Below are positions 35,342-44,074 of a DNA stretch of 64,000 bases, piece by piece. The translations under genes were made by a program, and so were the position numbers. Every line of letters starts with the position of its first letter. Position 1 is the stretch's first letter. The stretch is from JBBITI01 sp963735055 (GTDB taxonomy: Bacteria; Chloroflexota; Dehalococcoidia; Dehalococcoidales; UBA2162), in assembly GCA_963735055.1 (NCBI GenBank), contig CAVTJN010000017.1, positions 62,001 to 126,000 of the forward strand, given 5' to 3'. The notes under the pieces are model-generated. The model was given only the letters and a program-made list of their open reading frames with translations, was not told the origin of the DNA and did no database searches.

Positions 35342-36349
35342 ATGAAAGCTGTAGTGGTTGAGCAACTCGGGAAAGCCATACTCAAAGACATTCCCCTGAG
35401 GGAGATGGGCCCCGAGGACGTCAAGGTGAAGATAGCCTTCTGTGCCGTCGGCGGCGCAGACCCTTACGCGGTTACCGGAGAAATGCCTTTCCGCCTGCCC
35501 TACTACGTTGGCTACCAGGCATCCGGCATCGTCGAAGAGCTTGGCAAGAATGCCACGGCAATGGGAATCAAGGTGGGCGACAGAGTCACCCTTGACCAGC
35601 ATCGCTATTGCGGGTCATGTTACAACTGCCGGCATGGTCGCGAGACTTTCTGCCGTACTCCGGGCTACGGCTATGTGGACTCGCTGATGGCGGAATATGG
35701 TATGGTTCACCAGCGGCAGGTCTTCAAGATACCGGACTCCATTGCGCTGGAGGAGGCGACCCTCACCGAAGTCATCGGGGCATCGCTCCCGGCCATCGAA
35801 CTGGCGCCATTTGATCATGGCGATAGCGTTATGGTGATCGGTGGCGGCAGCTGTGGCCTGACGATCATGCAACTGGCGCGGCTGAGCGGAGCGATGAATC
35901 TGACGCTGGTAGAGCCGCTTGAATTCAAAAGGAAACTCGCCTTGGAACTCGGGGCTGATCACGTCATCGATCCAAACGGCCAGAACGTAGTCGCTGAAGC
36001 AATGAAGATTACGGGCGACCGGGGTTTTGACCGGGTGATCGAAGCGTCGGGTGATTCCAGGATGGTGCCTCTGTGCATAGACATGCTGGCGCGATGCGGC
36101 CGGATCATGCTCTTCGCAATATATCCTGACCATCCCGATATCGTCATTCCATACGACAAACTCTGGTTTAAGGAAGCCGGCGTGCACGGCGTCTTCGGAC
36201 AGTCCCACATGTTCCCCAAGGCGGTCAATTTGTTGCCCAGATTGAATCTCCGACCTTACCGGGGGCCGACCTTTTCCCTGGACGGATTCTGGGACGCCTT
36301 CGAAGCCCACCGCACAAACAAGTATGTGAGGGTACTGGTGAAGTGTTAG
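35342..36349 (+). CDS. Medium-chain alcohol-dehydrogenase-like protein with altered catalytic zinc site
   Basis: 335 residues from the ATG at 35342 (RBS GGGAGGG). The GroES-like domain keeps the structural-zinc cysteines (CGSCYNCRHGRETFC near residues 89-103), and a Rossmann domain has VMVIGGGSCGLTIMQLA near 160. The positions that normally hold the catalytic zinc are changed: Cys34 is present, but the usual GSDxH becomes GGADPY and GHE becomes GYQ. So it may use a different ligand set, bind no catalytic zinc, or be a reductase or lyase of the MDR superfamily. It is followed by two cupin genes in the same direction, which suggests one catabolic unit. Confidence 0.85.
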   Translation: MKAVVVEQLGKAILKDIPLREMGPEDVKVKIAFCAVGGADPYAVTGEMPFRLPYYVGYQASGIVEELGKNATAMGIKVGDRVTLDQHRYCGSCYNCRHGRETFCRTPGYGYVDSLMAEYGMVHQRQVFKIPDSIALEEATLTEVIGASLPAIELAPFDHGDSVMVIGGGSCGLTIMQLARLSGAMNLTLVEPLEFKRKLALELGADHVIDPNGQNVVAEAMKITGDRGFDRVIEASGDSRMVPLCIDMLARCGRIMLFAIYPDHPDIVIPYDKLWFKEAGVHGVFGQSHMFPKAVNLLPRLNLRPYRGPTFSLDGFWDAFEAHRTNKYVRVLVKC

Positions 36350-36425
36350 TGGCCGGAGCTTGAACCATGTTGTGTTGAGGACGGTGATATCTAACCGACA
36401 AGAATAGTAAAAGGAGGCCTCCTGT

Positions 36426-36884
36426 ATGGCAGAACTGGAACGACTGAAGAACCTCCGGCACGAATCGAATCTCGTCGAACTGAAACCCTGGAAATCCGTG
36501 CACAAGAGCATCACCCTGCCGATGATCACGGCACTGGGAGAAAAGGACATTCCCGGCTCGCAACTGATATTGGGGTTCGCCTATATCGACCAGCCCGAAG
36601 ACGAGATCGGCATAGCGACGCACATCCACCCCGACCGTGACCAATGGATATTCCTGTTCGGCGCCAAGAACTTCGTGGAATTCGATGCCGATGTGGAGTT
36701 CTTCCTTGATGGCGAATGGCGCAAGATCAACTATCCGTTTTACGCCTATATTCCGAAAGGGATGACCCACGAGCCGCTGCGTATCAAGCGCGTGGGCAAG
36801 CCGCTCATCTTCATCGATGCCAGATTCGGTCCGAATGACTGGCCCATGGATTTTGTCGACGGGAAGCCGCACGAGAATGCTTAA
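36426..36884 (+). CDS. Cupin-domain protein
   Basis: 152 residues from the ATG at 36426 with AAAGGAGG upstream. A single cupin barrel has ATHIHPDRDQWIFLFG near residues 61-76 (two His and an acidic position of a metal site) and YIPKGMTHEPLRIKRVGKP near 102-120, whose His is the third ligand. It is related to the gene at 37083 (PHIHEFDEILGFVG; IPKGLKHCPLTITRVGTP) and to the double cupin at the left edge. It lies 76 bases after the dehydrogenase. Catalytic role unknown; a metal-dependent lyase, isomerase or dioxygenase is possible. Confidence 0.85.
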   Translation: MAELERLKNLRHESNLVELKPWKSVHKSITLPMITALGEKDIPGSQLILGFAYIDQPEDEIGIATHIHPDRDQWIFLFGAKNFVEFDADVEFFLDGEWRKINYPFYAYIPKGMTHEPLRIKRVGKPLIFIDARFGPNDWPMDFVDGKPHENA

Positions 36885-37082
36885 CGGCTGAGGGTAACTC
36901 CCGCCCGGCCATCGCGGCCGCGTTCGCACCTGACGTGAGGCGTCCTGGTGCGTGACATCCGGAGTGGGCTGATTGCCAAGGTACGGGCCGGATCCAGGAG
37001 GCCAGTTCCCTGGTTAGTATTCGCGAAAGGATTGCACGACAAGCCCGGATTCGGGGTGAATATGTAGTCAGGAGGAAAGAAG

Positions 37083-37784
37083 ATGGTTGAATCGAAGTAT
37101 GGCAAGTACATTGTAAAGAAGTACCTGACCGACGAAGAGAAGCGGAGCCGCGGGCGTACTCCGGACAAGAGAGAACCTGGAGTGCCCTTCGCAAACGGTC
37201 TCTTATGGCTGGACGAGAAGATCGTGAAAGGTGCCTTCTACATGGAACTGGTATTGCTGGAACCGGGGTCGAAGAGTACCGGCGAATGGGTGAAACCTCA
37301 CATCCATGAGTTCGACGAGATACTGGGTTTCGTGGGCACCAATGTACAGAATCCGCACTCCCTTGGCGGCGAAGTCGAGCTGTGGTTAGACGACGAGAAG
37401 CATGTTCTCACCGAGACTTGCCTCGTATTCATACCCAAAGGGTTGAAGCATTGCCCGCTGACCATCACGCGGGTGGGCACGCCGGTGGTACATTTTTCGG
37501 TGATGACAGGGAATCAATACCTCTGGAGTTTCGTCTCAGCGCGATCCGCCCGCCGTCTGCCGATACCCACACGTTCCGGTCCCCGCGGCAACGCCGTTGA
37601 CTGCACGGACCAGCTTTGGCATTTCTTCAGGCTCCTCCAAGGCAGCACGACCATTGTGCGCCCATCAGGCGCAACGCAGGGAAGGGGCCGGAACCGACCC
37701 ACCACCTTCCGTCCCAGACCCCTTCCCGTCAGGAGGGCAAGGCTACCGGACCACCTAGGAGAATGGTCCGGTAGCTGCGTTTGA
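37083..37784 (+). CDS. Cupin-domain protein with an unusual C-terminal tail
   Basis: 233 residues from the ATG at 37083 (RBS AGGAGG). Cupin features: KPHIHEFDEILGFVGTN (His ligands near 73-75) and FIPKGLKHCPLTITRVGTP, then VVHFSVMTG. After about residue 147 the sequence loses family likeness and becomes Arg/Pro-rich (SARSARRLPIPTRSGPRGN). The last part of the frame overlaps a hairpin that looks like the transcription terminator. This suggests that the true C-terminus lies near 37530 and that the stop was lost by mutation or sequence error. It is the third gene of the dehydrogenase/cupin unit. Confidence 0.8.
   Translation: MVESKYGKYIVKKYLTDEEKRSRGRTPDKREPGVPFANGLLWLDEKIVKGAFYMELVLLEPGSKSTGEWVKPHIHEFDEILGFVGTNVQNPHSLGGEVELWLDDEKHVLTETCLVFIPKGLKHCPLTITRVGTPVVHFSVMTGNQYLWSFVSARSARRLPIPTRSGPRGNAVDCTDQLWHFFRLLQGSTTIVRPSGATQGRGRNRPTTFRPRPLPVRRARLPDHLGEWSGSCV
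37742..37775 (+). terminator. 12-bp hairpin terminator at the end of the cupin unit
   Basis: GCTACCGGACCA and TGGTCCGGTAGC enclose a ten-base loop, followed by TGCGTTTGACATTT. It lies inside the last codons of the cupin frame at 37083, which is odd for a real coding end. Confidence 0.65.
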
Positions 37785-37823
37785 CATTTCCTTGCCGGCC
37801 GGCAGCGATGCTGCTCCTTCTGA

Positions 37824-39662
37824 TTATCTGCTGCCGGTCATCTGCTCCTTCATGCTGCGGTCAAGCCAGACGTACTGCAGCCAGAGCTTGGCTGGGCCTT
37901 CACCGTAGAAGTCCTTGAGCCAGGGCTGCCATACCCTGTGGACATACGGGGCCGGGGTGGGGATGATGAAGGCCTGGCTGAGAATGTATGGATTGATGTC
38001 TTTGATGATCTTGTCACAGGCGGCGAAGTCCACGTTAATGGCTTTGGCCAGGTCCTCGTACGCCTTCTCGATGACTGGGTCCGAACCCGGAGGATCGTTG
38101 GCGTAGCTGGGATTATAGCTGTTGGTGCCGCGGAAGTAGCCGAAGCTGTAGCGGACGAAGAGGGCACCGTTGCCGCCGGCGTTCATGGTCAACTCCATTT
38201 CCGGATAGGTACGGGTAGCCCAGAGCTGTTGGAACACGGCGTTTTCTTTGATCTGGATGTCCACATCCACGCCGACCTTGATCCACATTGCCTTGATCGT
38301 CTGGGCCATGTCCGAAGCGGTTGCGGTGGAGTCAATTGTCAACGTGGTCTTGAACCCGTTGGGATAACCAGCCTCTTTGAGCAGCGCCTTGGCCTTATCG
38401 GGGTTGTAGGCATAGAGCTCCTGGGTTTCTGCCGGCAGCTTGTCGAGGGGTGTGTATATGGAGGGATACAGGATGCGTGCCGGGCTATCGAGGAGCTCGG
38501 CCTCGCCGCCATACAGTCCATTCTTCATGCTGATCATATCCGTGGCCATCATGAGTGCCTTGCGCACCCTGATGTCCTTGAAGGGCAGTTCCTGCTTGTC
38601 CCGCCTGAAGCCGATCTGCAACGGGTAGCTCAGCATCCGGTAATCTTTCATCTGCGGGTTGGTCTTCTTCAAGCTGTTCCAGTCTTCCAAAGCCACCGCC
38701 CCAAAGGAAGGGACGTAGACATCGGTCTTGCCCGTTCGGAGCGCTGCAAGCTGCGTGGAGATATCAGGAATTATGAGGACCTTCATGCCGTCGGTATAGG
38801 GTAACTGGTCGCCCTTGCCGGGTCCGACCGGGTTCTTTTCCCAGTAGGCATCGTTCCGCTTCATCGTCAGGACGCTATTGTCTACCCAGTCGGTTGGCAT
38901 GAACGGGCCAGTGCCGATCTGGACCTTCCAGTCATTGCTGGTACCGTACTTTGCGAGCCACTCCTTGGGCCACACAAACTGGCTCCCGCCCCCGCCCATG
39001 ATCCAGGTGTACGTGGTAACCGGAACTTTGGGCGTGTGTACTGTTATCTGCCACGGTCCAGTTTTCTCGACCGTCATGGCCTTGTGAAGGACGGGCTCGG
39101 CCACACTAGCCCACGAGGACGGCGTGTCGCGTATAAACTCAATGCTGGCCACGACATCGTCAGTCGTCATCTCCCGTCCGTTGACGAGATCGGACCCCGG
39201 ATTGCCGGGGTTCTTCTGGAAGCGGACGCCTTGACGAATGTCGAGGACCCAGGTGTACTGGTCTGTCGTAGACCATTTTGACGCCAGACACCCGATGACG
39301 TCCTGCATGGAGGTCGGGCCGTCAGCGTAGGAGGCTGTGCCGCCTCCGGCAATTTGCCGCGTGCGGTCGGAATAGGTAAGCTGCTCCCATATGCCGGGAA
39401 CACCACCCGGTCGGTTGCTGACGGCCGGACCGAAAATGCTGTAGTTGGCCTGCGCCATCATAGTGAGGGTGCCCCCGTACTGGGGCCGGCCCGAAGGGGC
39501 CGTGGTGGTGGGTGGGGCGGTGGTTTTGGCGGTGGTCGTTGGCGGGGCTACGGTGGTTGTGACACCCGGTGTGGTGGTGGTCGCGGTGGGCGCACAAGAA
39601 GCCACCAAGGTCAGCACCACCGCCGCCGAAAAAAAGATTGCACACAGCTTTTCCTTTCGCAT
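37824..39662 (-). CDS. ABC transporter family-5 solute-binding lipoprotein
   Basis: 612 residues from the ATG at 39662 (RBS AAGGAGGG). Signal peptide MRKEKLCAIFFSAAVVLTLV, then ASC (lipobox Cys23), then a long Thr/Pro-rich linker. RPQYGGTLTM opens the SBP_bac_5 domain. Others: IGTGPFMPTDWVDNSVLTMK, GKGDQLPYTDGMKVLIIPD, VRKALMMATD and YNPDKAKALLKEAGYPNGF. The C-terminus WQPWLKDFYGEGPAKLW and WLDRSMKEQMTG mirrors that of the protein at 8908. It is convergent with the cupin unit. No other ABC subunit in the window. Confidence 0.9.
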   Translation of the reverse strand: MRKEKLCAIFFSAAVVLTLVASCAPTATTTTPGVTTTVAPPTTTAKTTAPPTTTAPSGRPQYGGTLTMMAQANYSIFGPAVSNRPGGVPGIWEQLTYSDRTRQIAGGGTASYADGPTSMQDVIGCLASKWSTTDQYTWVLDIRQGVRFQKNPGNPGSDLVNGREMTTDDVVASIEFIRDTPSSWASVAEPVLHKAMTVEKTGPWQITVHTPKVPVTTYTWIMGGGGSQFVWPKEWLAKYGTSNDWKVQIGTGPFMPTDWVDNSVLTMKRNDAYWEKNPVGPGKGDQLPYTDGMKVLIIPDISTQLAALRTGKTDVYVPSFGAVALEDWNSLKKTNPQMKDYRMLSYPLQIGFRRDKQELPFKDIRVRKALMMATDMISMKNGLYGGEAELLDSPARILYPSIYTPLDKLPAETQELYAYNPDKAKALLKEAGYPNGFKTTLTIDSTATASDMAQTIKAMWIKVGVDVDIQIKENAVFQQLWATRTYPEMELTMNAGGNGALFVRYSFGYFRGTNSYNPSYANDPPGSDPVIEKAYEDLAKAINVDFAACDKIIKDINPYILSQAFIIPTPAPYVHRVWQPWLKDFYGEGPAKLWLQYVWLDRSMKEQMTGSR

Positions 39663-40017
39663 TATCCCTCCTTGCGAATAAGTTGACCAGGATCGTTCCT
39701 ATCTTTTGTCGGTTTGTGCCTGCGTCGTCCCTGAGTTGGTCAGCTTCTGATAGCCCACCTCCCTGTCCTGTTTCGCGGCCCCCGTCCGAATACCGGCGAT
39801 CCTGGCGTCCCACGTTAGTTGGTGTTCCCCCAACTACCGCATCCCGGAATGACAGTGCCCATCACCGCGGCATCCGACGGTTTGGCCGGAGGATACCATG
39901 GAAACGGAGCGTTGTCAACTCCCATTTGATATTGGGCGAAGCCGCGGCGTATATTGGTTCATCGTGGAAAGCCGCGGCAGCGGTCCGCGCAAACTCGTCC
40001 TCCCATCAGGGAACGCC
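39663..40017. other. 355-base gap between divergent genes
   Basis: It holds the ribosome-binding site of the leftward lipoprotein gene. The frame of the rightward MFS gene remains open back to 39898, but this part has no membrane segment or good ribosome-binding site. Nothing else recognised. Confidence 0.4.
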
Positions 40018-41292
40018 ATGCAGCTGTTTCGGGCTAAAACACTACCGTACTCGGGGAGAAAGCCCTTCTACGGATGGGTGATTGTATTCGTTGGGTTCAT
40101 CTCCCAGGTTATCCAGGGCTTGGTCGTCCAGGGGTTTTCTTCTTTTGCCGACTTGCTTCACGGCGAGTACGGTTGGAGCCGGGCTGCCCTTGCCGGTCCA
40201 CGGTCGGTGACTTCGGTCGAGAACTCGATGCTGGGGCCGGTGGCCGGATATCTGATGGACAGGGTCGGTCCTCGTCCAGTGGTTGCGGTAGGGGTGACGA
40301 TCACCGGCCTCGGGCTGATCCTGCTCGGCAGCACCCGGTCATTGTGGACGTACTATGTGTCCAATATCGTCATGGCCCTTGGGCTGAGCCTCGGCGGCAT
40401 GATGGTGATGTCGGTTGCGGTGAACAGTTGGTTTCGTCGCCGGGCGACTCTGGCGCAATCGTTGATGCTGCTGGGTTACTCGCTTGCCGGCGTGGTCATG
40501 GTACCCCTGCTCGTCCTCATGCAGACATCACTGGGTTGGCGCGATACGGCGGTCTGGTCGGGAATCGCCGTCATCGCGGTTGGGCTCCCGTGCGCCCTTC
40601 TCCTGCGCACCAGGCCGGAGCCCTTCGGGTTACTGCCTGATGGCGCCGAGCCAGGCAAGGCCGCAGGGTCCGGTGCTGACGTCCGGGGAGTTGAGTACGA
40701 CTTGACTGTCGCTCAGGCAGTTCGCACCCGGTCCTTTTGGCTCTTGGGATTCGAATGGGCAATGTGCATGCTGGCAACCGGAGTGATCCAGGTCCACATA
40801 TTCCTGCAACTGGAGCAGGACGTCGGGCTGCAAAGGACGGCCGTCGCCCTGGTTTGGTCCATAGCCAGTCTGTGTAATATCCCATCCCGGCTTGCCGGGG
40901 GATTCCTGGGAGACCGGGTTCCCAGAAGGATTGCTCTCGGCATCTCGATAGCCCTGATGGGAGGATCAATCCTCGCCCTGTCGGTCGCCTCGTCGCTCGG
41001 CGCGGCTCTCCTCTTCGCTATACCTTACGGAATCGGCTGGGGCATCTCCACGCCGGTGATCAACGCCATGCAGGGAGAATACTTTGGGCGAAGGTCGCAG
41101 GGGACTATCCGCGGCTGGATGCAGATGGTGGGCCTCCCCTTCGCCATTACGGGCCCTGTCCTTGTCGGCTATGTGGCCGACCATCAGGGAACCTACCAGT
41201 GGGCCCTTACAGGAATGGCAGCCGTGATCCTGGCCGGGGCCGCCATGGCTTTCCTCACCTCCAACCCTCGGGGTCTCATCGGCAAAGCATAG
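40018..41292 (+). CDS. MFS transporter (OFA/monocarboxylate-like)
   Basis: About 424 residues from the ATG at 40018; the frame is open to 39898, but the first helix begins only after KPFYGWVIVFVGFISQ. Twelve hydrophobic segments are apparent. The loop between helices 2 and 3 reads GYLMDRVGPRPVV, the classic MFS motif, and its C-terminal counterpart is GGFLGDRVPRRIAL. The opening FYGW and helix-5 wording (VAVNSWFRRRATLAQSLMLL) resemble oxalate/formate-antiporter-like and monocarboxylate carriers. It may import or export a small organic acid. It is a lone gene; the start is uncertain. Confidence 0.87.
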   Translation: MQLFRAKTLPYSGRKPFYGWVIVFVGFISQVIQGLVVQGFSSFADLLHGEYGWSRAALAGPRSVTSVENSMLGPVAGYLMDRVGPRPVVAVGVTITGLGLILLGSTRSLWTYYVSNIVMALGLSLGGMMVMSVAVNSWFRRRATLAQSLMLLGYSLAGVVMVPLLVLMQTSLGWRDTAVWSGIAVIAVGLPCALLLRTRPEPFGLLPDGAEPGKAAGSGADVRGVEYDLTVAQAVRTRSFWLLGFEWAMCMLATGVIQVHIFLQLEQDVGLQRTAVALVWSIASLCNIPSRLAGGFLGDRVPRRIALGISIALMGGSILALSVASSLGAALLFAIPYGIGWGISTPVINAMQGEYFGRRSQGTIRGWMQMVGLPFAITGPVLVGYVADHQGTYQWALTGMAAVILAGAAMAFLTSNPRGLIGKA

Positions 41293-41363
41293 GTTACCCC
41301 GGCCCGCCCAAAGTGACCCCGCGTGAGGCTGCGGCTTGCGCCGCAGGTAGTTCTCCGACTAGA

Positions 41364-42134
41364 ATGAGAGCAGGTGCTCGGTTCGGACGGCGGGCTGACT
41401 CCAATTGGGCGAAGGAAAGGCCGATACGCCATCTTTTTGTTGGTCTATGGTCACATATCCGGAAGATAGTTGCTGCCTGCCGCGCTGTCAGGCTCGGGCA
41501 CTCCAGAGCCCACGGCGCGACGTTGATAGTGGTTGGCGCCTGTCCGGTCCTCTTCCAGTCGACTTCGGCTATTCTCCAGCGATTCACTTCAGGCTATGAT
41601 CCTGTCCGCGAAGCGGTGAGTTCGCTGGTTTTCGGTCCTTTCGGCTGGATTCAGACGGTTATGTTCTATTTGACCGGAGCATCCTTGATCGCCCTCACCG
41701 TTATCCTCTACCTGCACGTGAAGCCGCGATTCAAGTGGGGTTTTCTGGTCCTGGGACTGCTGGGCGCTGCGTTCACGGTCATAGGTATTAACCGGGCGGC
41801 TGCGCCCGGGACCGCGGCCTCGCTATCGACGACGATTCACGTTGGAGCATCCATCTTCGTCGCCGCCGCTTTCCCGATTGCCTGCCTGCTGTTGGGTCCA
41901 ATTCTGAGATCACGCGGGCACACCTTCTTGCGATGGTACACTATCGTGGTCGGGATCTGCTCATTGTCATTCTTCTTCATCGGTGGGGCCGTCCTGGTCC
42001 TCCACCTTTCCTTCCTGGGTCTCTTCGAAAGGATCATGCTGGGGACCGGGCAAGTATGGGTGGAATTGGTCTGCGTGCAGCTCTTGTTGGATAGATATCG
42101 CGCCAGGAAGCTTGCTGCCAGCCTGGCTATCTAA
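41364..42134 (+). CDS. DUF998-like membrane protein
   Basis: About 256 residues from the ATG at 41364; the start is uncertain because the membrane region begins only near THE ATLIVVGACPVLFQ segment. Six to seven hydrophobic helices are apparent. SGYDPVREAVSSLVFGPFGW after the first helix is the typical DUF998 feature (GYDP..d..SdL..GP.g), and a late HLSFLGLFERIMLGTGQVWVE precedes the last helix. Family function is unknown. It follows the MFS gene by 72 bases and could be cotranscribed. Confidence 0.75.
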   Translation: MRAGARFGRRADSNWAKERPIRHLFVGLWSHIRKIVAACRAVRLGHSRAHGATLIVVGACPVLFQSTSAILQRFTSGYDPVREAVSSLVFGPFGWIQTVMFYLTGASLIALTVILYLHVKPRFKWGFLVLGLLGAAFTVIGINRAAAPGTAASLSTTIHVGASIFVAAAFPIACLLLGPILRSRGHTFLRWYTIVVGICSLSFFFIGGAVLVLHLSFLGLFERIMLGTGQVWVELVCVQLLLDRYRARKLAASLAI

Positions 42135-42203
42135 GGCCATCTAGACTATCAACTTTCGAGATTATTTTCATTCGGACCCCCTTGAGGGCTTTCGCCGACA
42201 CCT

Positions 42204-44066
42204 TTACAGGCCCTGGCCGGCGCCTCCCAGGGGCAGGGTAAAGGAGAATGTTGACCCCTTACCGGGTTCGGACTCAACCCAAATCCGCCCGCCGTGGGCT
42301 TCAACCAGGCGGCGGCAGACTACCAGTCCCAGGCCTACTCCCTTGATGGCCGTCGCCTCGTCGGTCTCCAGCCGCTGGAACGCCTGAAACAGTCTTGACT
42401 GGTCAGCCGGAGTGATGCCTATCCCCTGGTCGCTGACGGTGAACACTGCATCGGCTGCCTGCCGTCGCGCCGAGATTCTAACCACGCCCCCATCCGGGGA
42501 ATACTTGATGGCATTTTCGATGAGGTTATCCAGTATCCGTTCCATTCTGATCCGGTCGGCAATGACCGAGGGCAGGTCGGGAGACACGTCCGCCTCCAAC
42601 CGGTGCTTGTCTGATCTTCTCGATGCTCGCGCGATCATCAGGGAAACCAACTGTGTAACTGAGAGCGGCTCCACTCTAAGGCCTAGACGGTTCGCCTGCC
42701 ACCTCGATAACTCGAGCAAGTTGTCTATGATGTCGGCCATTGTCTCGGCGCCGAAGGTGGCGTCCTTTAGCAACATATGCCTATCGTCTGACGGTATGGC
42801 GTCAGACATAGCCACGCTGAGAGCGCCGGTGATCACTGTGAGCGGTGTCTTGAGTTCATGGGAAACCATGCCGATGAAGTCGTCCTTTAATTGCTCCGCT
42901 TTCCGGCGCTCGGTGACGTCGCGGAAGACGAGGACGACGCCGGCGACAGTGCCGGTTTCATCTCGTATCGGTGCCCCACTGTCGTCGACGGGCAGTTCCG
43001 TCAGATCCTTTCGGATGAGGGTAGTGTGATTGGCCAGACCGACAACGACCCCGGCTTCGAGGACCCTGGTGACCGGGCTCTCGACCACCTGCCGTGTGCC
43101 CTCGTTGACGATATTAAACACGTCGGTCACCGGTCTCAGGCGAGCCTCGACCGCCTTCCAGCCGGTGAGTGACTCAGCCACCCCGTTCATAAACGTGATC
43201 CTGCCGGTCAAGTCAGTGGCGATTACGGCATCGCCGATGCTGGCGAGCGTGGTGGCCCATCTTTGCTCACTGGCCAGCAGGGCCTGTTCCGCGTGCTTTC
43301 GCTCGCCAATTTCTCTCTCCAGGTCGGCCTTGGAGGCAGTAACGGCTTTCAAGCTGGCGGTCATCCGGTTGAAGGCGCGGGATACCTCGCCGATCTCATC
43401 ATTTCGCGGGTCATCGATGACGTAGTCCAGGTTGCCGCCACCGATGGCTGCGACCCCACCATTGAGATTGGATAGTGACGTGGTAATGCCCCGTCTGGTC
43501 CGGGCCAGGACGACGGTGAGGGCCACGGTGGCGAGGATAATAACCAGGAGGATCAGGCCGGCAGTTCTCATCTCGTTCTCTCTGATGCCGTCATCGATCA
43601 GGCTTCGGAGGAGGGACGCATCGGAATCAGCCTCATCGGACTTCAGGAGCAGCAGTGCGACCAGTCGGTCCTGGGTCCTTTGCAGGTCACCCGGCGCCGC
43701 GGTGTTTGATTCCTGGTGGGTGGCGACCAACTGAAGAAACAGGTCGGCCATGGCCTCGTTATCTTCCCGGATGCGCTCGACAAGGCTCTTCTGCTGCGGA
43801 TTCGGGGGCAGCAAGCCGGCGATGAGTTGGGCGAGTTCCTCGTGAACGGCCTGGAACTGCTGTTTCGGACGTTCCTCATGGTAGAGGATATAGGAAAACA
43901 CCAGGTGGTTAAGGTCGCTGATGCCGCTCCTGACCTGCCGGACCGCATCGCCATTCGACTGTATCCTCTCTGTGTTCTGAAGTGAAACGACCACGGCGAC
44001 GGTGACCGCGGTCGCCATGATGGCGGGAACAAAGACGGCGAGCCCCATTCTCGTACTGATCTTCAT
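42204..44066 (-). CDS. Membrane sensor histidine kinase (HAMP-PAS-HisKA-HATPase)
   Basis: 620 residues. Two membrane helices (about 8-28 and 167-187) flank an extracytoplasmic helical sensor rich in Glu and Gln. A HAMP domain (about 188-240) and a PAS domain follow (WATTLASIGDAVIATDLTGR near 265), with a PAC-like VAGVVLVFRDVTERRKAEQL. HisKA has GMVSHELKTPLTVI, with the phospho-accepting His near 400. The ATPase domain has NLIENAIKYSP, DQGIGI and GVGLGLVVCRRL. No response regulator gene is adjacent, so the partner is elsewhere. It starts eight bases after the NMT1-like binding-protein gene, which may supply its ligand signal. Confidence 0.93.
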   Translation of the reverse strand: MKISTRMGLAVFVPAIMATAVTVAVVVSLQNTERIQSNGDAVRQVRSGISDLNHLVFSYILYHEERPKQQFQAVHEELAQLIAGLLPPNPQQKSLVERIREDNEAMADLFLQLVATHQESNTAAPGDLQRTQDRLVALLLLKSDEADSDASLLRSLIDDGIRENEMRTAGLILLVIILATVALTVVLARTRRGITTSLSNLNGGVAAIGGGNLDYVIDDPRNDEIGEVSRAFNRMTASLKAVTASKADLEREIGERKHAEQALLASEQRWATTLASIGDAVIATDLTGRITFMNGVAESLTGWKAVEARLRPVTDVFNIVNEGTRQVVESPVTRVLEAGVVVGLANHTTLIRKDLTELPVDDSGAPIRDETGTVAGVVLVFRDVTERRKAEQLKDDFIGMVSHELKTPLTVITGALSVAMSDAIPSDDRHMLLKDATFGAETMADIIDNLLELSRWQANRLGLRVEPLSVTQLVSLMIARASRRSDKHRLEADVSPDLPSVIADRIRMERILDNLIENAIKYSPDGGVVRISARRQAADAVFTVSDQGIGITPADQSRLFQAFQRLETDEATAIKGVGLGLVVCRRLVEAHGGRIWVESEPGKGSTFSFTLPLGGAGQGL

Positions 44067-44074
44067 TTGCGGTC

